DNA from: Mesorhabditis belari
Taxonomy: Eukaryota > Nematoda > Chromadorea > Rhabditida > Rhabditidae
Direction: 5' to 3'
DNA: 64,000 bases
NCBI GenBank assembly: GCA_958450365.1
Contig: CAUEEP010000741.1
Location: forward strand, 1,062,001 to 1,126,000
Shown: positions 56,860 through 64,000 of the stretch, one piece after another
How positions within the stretch are numbered: the stretch's first letter is position 1
Layout: each line of letters begins with the position of its first letter
Made by a program: the position numbers and the translations under genes
Notes under the pieces: generated by a model
What the model was told of the DNA's origin: nothing
Database searches by the model: none
What the model saw: only the letters and a program-made list of their open reading frames with translations

Positions 56860-57803
56860 TGACAGTTGATCGAGAAATTTATTCTGACGAATGATCACAT
56901 TAATCTCGATGATTTGTAAAAGGTTTTATCTCACTTTCGGCCTCATGGGAATCTCGTTTTGTTGATCAACAAGGTAAAAGCGTCTTTTTTCAGCTAGTTT
57001 AAGTCTAGGTTTGGGGTCAAGCTTAAGTTCAAAGTTCAAGTTTGGGCTTGAGTTAAGTTTTTCAAAGTTTGGGACCAGTCTTTTAACTTCTTTAGCTGGG
57101 TCATGAGTTAAACGTTTTAGGATCGGGTGAATTTGGACCAGAGCTACCTCCCCAGGCCTACTGGAGAATCATCACTGAAGTTCTTATGAAAGTTTCAAGT
57201 GAAATGTCACAGTTTTTCGTGAGTACAATTTTAGCTTGTAACTTGTAGCTTATAGTTTGTCGCTTGTAGCTGATAGCTTAGAAGCCAGGAGCGTATAGCT
57301 TGTAGCTTGACCAATTTTATCATGAGGTATGGTTACTATTTGTCTGCCTCCTTGGGGCAGTTCGGGAACACATTCGAAAGAGTAGAACAAAGTTCACCCA
57401 CAAAAGTCGGCCTCCTTTGAAAATGAAAGATCAAAATCCAAGATTCCACAGAGTTTATGAACCCCTGAGGGCTGGGCACCGTCTTTTTTTTGTCAAGAAG
57501 CCGAATTGTTTGAGGTCCATCCGTAAAATTTTGCACCCTTAATGAAGGCATTTCATGCTTCCAAGTTACATTAAGCCAGACGGACGTCGCTTCTACTTTA
57601 AATATAGTGGATTGGGAAAGAACATTGATTCTAAACACTCAACCTTTGTTTGACAAAACAATTGTAATTGTTTTTTAGGAATTATGACTTCTCTGTGACG
57701 AAATTCTCATCCCGTGATTTTTCACATGTGAAGGGAGAGAATAAAATCGGACAAATGCTTGCCAGACGAATATTGAGAAAAGTGACTGATGCAGCATCTC
57801 AGT
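56860..57803 (+). CDS. Unidentified exons nested in the transporter span
   Basis: Three segments look coding: 56,865-56,975 (LIEKFILTNDHINLDDL, a TAA, then KVLSHFRPHGNLVLLINK up to a donor), 57,121-57,220 (SGEFGPELPPQAYWRIITEV, then LMKVSSEMSQFF) and 57,680-57,803 (NYDFSVTKFSSRDFSHVKGE, NKIGQMLARRILRKV, then TGA). The join between the last two is out by one base, and the first has an in-frame stop, the same kind of damage as in the surrounding transporter. They do not resemble transporter segments. I do not recognise the family; it may be a separate decayed gene. Confidence 0.3.
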
Positions 57804-58039
57804 GAGTTATGAAGACTAAAGTAAGGGAATGACATTATCCCAGAAATTAGAAATCACTGCGATTCATGTCGATCAAAAAGAGTGATCAAAAAGAGATCAC
57901 CAAAGAATGATCCAAAAGAATCACCCAAAAGTTCTCGCACAACCCTTTGTCGAAAACAGCTGGCAAATGCTTTAACTTTTATTTTAAAAGTGTTACTGTA
58001 AATACTCTAATTCAAACGCACACTCAAATAGAAGCACAA

Positions 58040-58215
58040 TTGAGTGTGGAGGGGAAAACATAGAAGCGCACCGCAGAGGTGGAGAGGGGAAAACATAGAA
58101 GCACACCCTTTGACACTTGAGAAAGCTCAAGATATTCAGCCTCAAGATATTCAGTCTCAAGATATTCAGCCTCAAGATATTCGTAGCCTCAAGATATCAG
58201 TCTCAAGTGATATTC
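58040..58215. repeat. Short tandem repeats
   Basis: Two copies of GGGGAAAACATAGAAGC and five of CCTCAAGATATTCAG. Confidence 0.8.
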
Positions 58216-59444
58216 AGGCTTGTAGTCTGTTCCTTATTCAAAAATCCTCATTTCGTTTGAATTTTTGTCTTTCTTAGAAAATTCTCTAACGTTTTGCTAC
58301 TTTATATGCTCTTCCTTTGCTAACATAATTATCTGTATGCTAACAGAATTATTCATGCTTAAATAGAATTTGAGCCTTCTTTTACAGGCTCACACTGCAA
58401 TAACTACAGCTGATCATTCAGTGGAATTGGCTTTCTTGGGCTTTCAAAACTTTTCAGAAAAGAGCGCTCATTGTTTATTTTTTATCTAAAAGCAGTTAGC
58501 AAAAATTTAACTTTCGGGTGTATTGGGCAGTTATATAGAGATTTGGAATATGTTTTGATTTTTTTACTAAAAGCTCCCAAATTGGGGGGATATGTCCCAT
58601 TTAACAAGTCTCGCGGCATCCCCTCAGGCACGCTGCCATTTTTGCCGCGTGCTGAACTCAGTTGGAGAGCTTTTACAACAGCTGTATGCATTCAATTTGG
58701 AAGTTTTTAGAAGATGGAATTCAGCCAGGAATTAGGTTCTCAAATCCCTATAGAATATTTCACTAATTTTTGGAATGGGTTGGACATATGTTAGCTGTGT
58801 TTTTATAGAAAAAGTTTTCTAAAAACTTTTGTTCACGTAGAATCAATCATTTGAGAGGACTCACTAATGTGGGACAAAAACTATGCAATAGTTGGCTAAG
58901 ACTCTTTTGTTCCCGCTTACAAAAATGGAAGAGTGAAGCGCTGGCCGAGAGGAAATTCTGCTCTGTAATATCAAGTTTTTGGTCAGGAGTTGGATTTCTC
59001 TTTACGCCAAACTTTTTTGAGCTTTACTGTACCTGACTCAGTCCACGTTATGAACAAATTCTCTTCGGGACCTTCATAAAGATGTTAAAGAACTTTTAAT
59101 ATTCTGCTAAACAAGTTTTGGTTATATTTTAACTTTCAAATTTGCAATTGAAACTGAAAAGAAAGCTCTGATTTATGTGAAAGTTTTTAAAAGGAAATTG
59201 AGAGCTATTCAAAATTCAGACTTGGTCAAAAGACGCTCGAATTCAAGCGATTACAAATTCACGCATCATGGTTCAACGAAATTCCAATTCTTCCATTGTT
59301 GTCATGTCATTTATTTAGTATGTTTTTCTTGCTTTATGATTTCAGAAGAAACTCTTTAAGTTTTTTAAAACCTTAATTCGTGATCTTTAAATTTTTTTAA
59401 TAATGACCTTGGTAGCATTCCCTTTGAGAATTGGAAAAACAATC

Positions 59445-59650
59445 CTAGGTCTGGGATTGAACTCTGGACCTTCTGCTCAGATACCACTGAGTTATCTGTA
59501 AAAGCCGCTCGAAAAGAAATAGGAAAGATGATGAAGAAGAAAGAAAGAAAGCAGGAAGAAAGAAAAGAAAAAGAAAGGAAGATGTTGAAACAGGATGGAA
59601 GAAAGGAAATGGAGATGGAAAATGAAAAGAAAGCAGAAAGAAAGAAAGAA
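59445..59650 (-). repeat. tRNA-like SINE with 5' pyrimidine tract
   Basis: Minus strand 59500-59445 has GATAACTCAGTGGTATCTGA (box A) and CAGAGTTCAATCCCAGACC (box B). A GAAA-rich tract (59,538-59,655, plus strand) lies upstream of box A. It abuts the transporter exon that starts at 59,676. Confidence 0.6.
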
Positions 59651-60004
59651 AGTTTCCAGAAAATTTCCCCCTCAGGAATGGGACCAATCCCATGGGTTTA
59701 CAATGCTGAGATGGATTCCGATTGTGGGCAAGACTTAAGATGTACCTGGATAACAACATCTGCTCAATTGGATCCTCAATCTCTTAATTGCTCTCACTTT
59801 TCTTTCACTTGGTGAAGCGATCATAAAATATGGTAACGATTATACATGGGATGTTTCTGAGTTTAATAAAATCCACAATCATTTGTCAGTTTCAAAAGAA
59901 CTCTGCCGAAAAAAACTTTCTGTACAAAATTGACTCATAGTGTGGGGGTGGGGAGGCGCGTGTTAAAAGGTTTTTTGGCACTGTCCTTTTGGGGATCTAA
60001 ATCT

Positions 60005-60640
60005 GTAGAACTCAAAAATCTCGGTGTTCGTTTGTCCGACTTTAATACTCTTTGTACCAATCGACAGGAGAAAGATTTGGCGTATCTAATGATATCAAGA
60101 AGGTTTCAAATTGGAGAGCCCAACACCAAGAAAATTTGAGTTCAAAGTTAAATTTTCGTTTGTAAATGGTGCGTGGGGCAATTGTATAGAAAGAGTCGGG
60201 GTCAATATCAGTCGCCTTTTATAGTGGCCCCACCCTTTCCCATTGAAAACATAACTTTAAACTCGAATTTCTCGGTGTTGGGCTCGTCCAATTGAAATAT
60301 TTTTTGTATCGCACCAAAAGAGAAAGACGTGGGGCATCTAACGATAATGAAGAATATTTAAATCTGACAACCCAACACCAAGAAATTTGAGCTCAACGTC
60401 GGATTGTCAAAGGCCAAAGATTGAGTGCCTATAAAAGGCATTTGATATGCGCCCGTCCCTTTTGCCATTAACGCCCAGTTCTATTTGGGATTGGCAAGCC
60501 ATCTTTGAGCTCATTCCCTGGTATCTGCTGTTCAAAACAAACAATTTTTGTACCAATTGACAGAGGTGACTGTATGCATACCAATGATATCAAGAATATT
60601 TGAATTGAACAGCTCAACACCGAAAAATTAGAGCCTGGAG
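60005..60640. repeat. Three tandem palindromic units
   Basis: Each unit of about 150 bp begins with an inverted copy of its own end (AATCTCGGTGTT against AACACCAAGAAAATTTGAG) around a core TTGTACCAATCGACAGGAG, ATCTAATGATATCAAGAA. Units lie at about 60,005-60,150, 60,255-60,405 and 60,520-60,635, spaced by about 250 bp, in a transporter intron. Confidence 0.65.
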
Positions 60641-61189
60641 TTGGGCTGCCAGTGGCAAATGGGGCCGGCGCCCCAAGCGGGAAAGATCGACGTTGCATTG
60701 AAGTGATTTCAAATAAAAAACCCTATCAAATGGACTAGGTTTCATTGAAAACTCATTTTGCTTTTGGAAATTAGACTGACTTTCTACTGGGTTTTCTTAT
60801 TAGGCTTCGGAATCCCGAGGAAAAAACCTCCACACCGCTCAACTTTCAGGATCTTTTTTTTGGTATGCGAGCTTCACAGCCGTTGGCTTTGTCATCTTTT
60901 TTACATATTTATGCCGGTAAACGAAGGGTCTTCAAATGGAACAAATCGAGAATCTTTTCAAATCAACTGAAGAAAGACGGAAAACCCAAATTTCCTGATA
61001 TCAAATGAAAGTTTTTGTAGTTCTGCTTATGAAATTAAAGTTATAAAATTAGTAATTTTTTATTAGCGCTCGAGGAATTGTCCAGCTCTTCTTCTTTCTA
61101 AGCCCTGGCCTTTTCGGGATTTCTCTTCAAACTTTTCGCTTTTTTTGTCATTGGATTTTGAGCTTTTTCAGCTTTTGTATTTTTTTCGG

Positions 61190-61590
61190 GATGGGGGAAA
61201 TTGCACCTGGAAAAAAGGCACCTTTTTTTTTGCTGGAAAAGGCCTTGGGAAAGGTCCTAGAGCCTCAAAAAATTGTTCTCATTTAAGGGAACTGTAGCTC
61301 TAGATTCAGAATTTGCACGAATCAGACCTCACTGACAGCTTCAGCCTTTTTTTACTGAGTTCCAACTGCGGAAAAGTGTTAAGGTCCATAGTTTTTGCCT
61401 TTTGGGCCCAATTTTGACGTGTCACAGAGATTCCGATTTGTCAAAATTTTAAATCTACTGCATACAGATTCCTCTAAAACCATTTTTAGAAGCCCTACGA
61501 CTTTTCCTGACGCCTCTTCCAGCGGTCAAAAAAGTGGGCAAATGTCCAGGTGCCGGGGAAAGGTGGCAGATTTGTCCCACCCCCGCTTTT
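61190..61590. mobile_element. Decayed copy of the TGGGACAAAT foldback
   Basis: Shares GCTGGAAAAGGCCTTGGGAAA and other blocks with the foldback at 11.4 kb and ends GATTTGTCCCACCCCC. The arms have diverged more than in the 11.4-kb copy. Confidence 0.7.
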
Positions 61591-62700
61591 TCAGCTTTTT
61601 CAGCGTTTTCTGTTTTTTTTGTTGGTCTTTCATTGTACTTATTGAATTCCCTTTGCTCATTTTATCATTATTCAAATTTAGATTGATAATAAGTTATGCT
61701 CACAAGAATTTTCTGGATCAAATATCACAGGAAAGGAATAAAAAAGTCTTTTTTCTAAAAGAAAATCAAGAAAATCAAGAAATCAAGGAAATCAAACATT
61801 CAGCGAACCCCCAAAATGGAAGCAAGAAATGAAATATTGAATTAGAAAAAGAAGAATAAGAAAAAGAATAGAAAGAAGAATGAAAAAGAATCAAAAAGGA
61901 ATTAGAAAAAAAGAATTAGGGAAAAAAGAATCAAAAAAAAAGAATTTTCAAAAAAGAATAAAAAATTGGAAAAAATATTAAATGAGAGAGGCTGAAATTA
62001 TTTGCACTTTAAGCGCAATCCTAAGAGCCAACGATCTTTTTTCTGGGGTTAAACGCTCCAAAGTCTGGGGTGGCGTTTTCATTTCTTCAGACGAACGGAT
62101 GCTTGGGATTAAAAAGGGTTCCACCCTGAAAAATCCCATCCCACTTTTACAATTTTTCAGAGAGGATTTGGCAAAACACACAAAGAAACTGACCCTCTTT
62201 GACATCTTCATTGATCTATTGCCAACATTGGGTCAAAAACGGTTTTTTTCACAGATTTCTGCGAGAGATTTGTAACCTCCAAATTGGAGAAAAAGCAAAA
62301 CGAAAACCACATTTAAACCCGCCACGAGCCCATTTTGGCTTACGGTAGCTTCCCATGATTTGTAAATCCATTTTCACTACCGTAATTATAGAATAGAGGG
62401 CCGACGGTAGTCTGAAAATATTTTTCGTCTGTTTTTTGACCAAAGATTACCGTAAAACTCTAATCGAAGTGGAGCATCGAGTCTAACTTTTACTCTCAAA
62501 TAAACGCTCATATCTTGACACCAGTACGTTTGTTTCTATTTGCTTTGTTATCAAATTAAAGTGTAGAGAATGTGGTGACTTTTGTTTTATAACACTTTTA
62601 TTTTTATCATTAACTTTTGAATGGAAAAAAGTGATTGAAAAACCGCAGGAAAGTCGGTTTTTCATCATTTTTCTAGGTAATATAGGGATTAAGCTTTCAA
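61591..62700. other. No gene seen
   Basis: A-rich tracts (GAAAAAGAAT repeats near 61,840-61,960). An open frame at 61,982-62,275 has no partner or motif. Inverted pieces with CTACCGTAATTATAG near 62,340-62,460 may be a small MITE. Confidence 0.3.
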
Positions 62701-62722
62701 TGAAACTGGGCAATGTTATCCA

Positions 62723-62800
62723 GTAGTCGACAGTGTGACTGCGTGAGTAAGTGTTCACAAAGTTGCTTTTAGAGAGCCTGGTTCGAATCCGCTCACCGTC
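62723..62800 (+). repeat. tRNA-like module
   Basis: GTCGACAGTGTGACTGCGTG resembles a box A region, GCCTGGTTCGAATCCGC a box B, closing CACCGTC. Followed by an AT-rich run. Confidence 0.45.
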
Positions 62801-63175
62801 AAATTATTTTGCTTTTTATTAAAACACCCCAAACCATTTTGGGGTGCGGTCAAAGTGTCTGTAAACTTGGGGCAGTTTAATTCAAAGTCAGCTTTACAAG
62901 AAGGGGCAGCCACGCAAAGTATTAGTTATTTTTCACTCACTCCGTACAAAAAGCTGTTTTCCCCGGTTGTTCGCTGATTTGCCAGATCTGTTGGCCAAAA
63001 TGGCTCTGATCTGGCTAGACCATAGCCTCGGCTGAGTTTGGATCTCGGGATAGAACCTCCTGTTAAAAAGAAAACACACTGATCTCGAGATCTACACATC
63101 TACACAATCTGCTTCAATAAAACTCTACATCAAGCACCCTTCGGCATTCACCCTGTCCTTGAGTAACAGAGAGAT

Positions 63176-63668
63176 TTACTTGGATTGACCAACCAAAAGA
63201 TAGGGAGTTGCACCATATTTGTCGATCATTTCCTGAAGCTCTTTTATTTAGTTTCCTCACTTCCTTCTGAGCTATGATTTCTTGAATTAAGAATCTCCTG
63301 AATTAAGAATTTCCTGAATTTGCAAACCTGGAAAATGTGTGAAAGCGTCTTGAGTTCCTCCTTTCCAACGGTGAGATTCACCCCAAGCGGTGGGCCACTG
63401 CGTGATCGTCGCGTCTTCATCCATTTCCGACATGGATTTCAACTCTTTCCTGAAATCAGAGTCTTTTAAAAAGCAGATAATTGTTTAGAATTGTGTCGTT
63501 ATTCGTGTTCGTTTGTTATTCCGGTCGTAAATTAACAAACCAACATCGCCAAACCTGGTTCGATCACGGCTAAAAGCGCGTAAACGGAGGCGGCTCGCGC
63601 TCCCATTTGCTCCATCGGACAGCAATAGTTTTTGTGCTTTCTCTGGCTTCTAAATCACTCATTCTCAT
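63176..63668 (-). CDS. Small conserved-looking protein, 89 aa, unknown function
   Basis: Three exons join in phase: 63668-63586, 63449-63328, 63240-63176. The protein starts MRMSDLEARESTKTIAVRWS (a second Met three codons in is equally possible), then KWEREPPPKELKSMSEMDED, the Trp-rich ITQWPTAWGESHRWKGG, and ends KYGATPYLLVGQSK. There is no signal peptide or membrane span. It is charged and rich in Trp for its size, unlike random ORFs. The last acceptor (AAAAG) is weak but is the only one keeping frame. No family is recognised. If right, the gene lies wholly inside the window and its promoter faces the right edge. Confidence 0.6.
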
Positions 63669-64000
63669 ACTTTAAATTACACAATGGTACGCATTCAGAT
63701 CGTAGATTTACCGCATTTTTACGAACACCACACCATGGGGAGAGAAACAGAGATCCATAAATTATCTGGCGTAATCATCCGAGCTTGATTGAGCTTCGCC
63801 TTCGACTTTATTCAATGAGCTTTTTTCTGCAAAATTCCCTGTTTTTTTTTTGTTCATTTCGAGAAACAAGTCGAGTAAATTAAAGAAATTAAAGAAATGA
63901 ATGGGAAAGAATTGGAAATGGGAATTGAAACTCCGACGCTTTTCTACTACGCGGATACTACTGATTAATGGTGCTTTTTTTCTCCAAGAAGTAACAGGAA
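63669..64000. other. Upstream region of the 89-aa gene; no other gene seen
   Basis: AT-rich sequence without recognisable elements. Confidence 0.3.

Larger units (their letters stand above)
49629..60998 (+). pseudogene. HMIT-like proton/myo-inositol (sugar) transporter, broken
   Basis: Exon pieces follow the order of an MFS sugar porter. 49918-50048: TM1, GGLLFGYDTGVVS. 52259-52373: SAMLFLPDNEGMKGLNTVWQ, then ISITP and GMAGIGALCAG. 52427-52572: GKTSDMFGRRGTVLFASFFF, then GRVLL. 53640-53722: IGEGA and TLVTIYQ. 53811-53938: FIVANGVAAG and GWRLMFGFAA. 54012-54103: FVGFIFLPDT, RYLF. 54240-54333: IYGGDKAWI, AAAEAHKEFG. 59676-59832: GMGPIPWVYNAE, NLLIALTFLSLGEA. 60850-60998: WYASFTAVGFVIFFTYLPV, QMEQIENLFKSTEER. 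About ten one-base shifts are needed to follow it (near 52316, 52341, 52556, 53671, 53699, 53886, 54058, 59713, 60921, 60937). The TM7-9 exons were not found. Transport would be at the plasma membrane or an endomembrane. Closest by motif to C. elegans HMIT-1 type. Pseudogene or locally poor assembly. Confidence 0.72.

Noticed and set aside
57336..57638. 100-codon minus-strand ORF (VWLNVTWKHEMPSL...)
   Set aside because: Looks protein-like in places but has no splice partner or recognised motif, so not called.

Overview
The window looks like a repeat-rich nematode genome. The evidence is AT-rich DNA, genes cut into small exons by introns that often are only 40-60 nt and end in TTTCAG or TTTTAG, a LAMP-family gene and a 7TM receptor gene with nematode-like layout, and dense Tc1/mariner-type DNA elements. 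No prokaryotic features were seen. All gene models were built by hand from open frames, splice signals and phase agreement; family assignments rest on recognised motifs, not searches.

Layout. 1-6.5 kb: plus-strand exons of one or more Arg/Ser-rich genes I do not recognise, then a possible minus-strand exon. 6.65-7.91 kb: a full-length but decayed mariner. 8-12 kb: mostly non-coding, with a 400-bp foldback element. 12.2-14.4 kb (+): a complete ten-exon gene for a secreted-then-anchored Cys-rich protein. 14.65-17.04 kb (-): a complete nine-exon LAMP gene, convergent with it. 17.4-34 kb: repeats (MITEs, a deletion-derived mariner, minisatellites, LINE 3' ends, tRNA-like modules). 34.1-43.1 kb (+): a complete class A GPCR gene, 399 aa, with an intact mariner (DD34D, 339 aa) in its fifth intron. 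43.3-49.5 kb: repeats and MITEs. 49.6-61.0 kb (+): a proton/myo-inositol (HMIT-like) sugar transporter gene broken by many single-base shifts and large repeat insertions, probably a pseudogene. 63.2-63.7 kb (-): a small complete three-exon gene of unknown function.

The most unusual theme is a crowd of about fifteen tRNA-like (Pol III box A/box B) modules. Four carry a (CTTT)n-type pyrimidine tract on the 5' side of box A, the reverse of a normal SINE tail; others sit inside terminal-inverted-repeat elements. A second theme is contrast in decay: LAMP, GPCR, Cys-rich gene, mariner and the 89-aa gene are clean through every exon, whereas the transporter has about ten frame breaks. Coordinates of exons are given in each entry; central transporter exons (TM7-9) were not found by eye.
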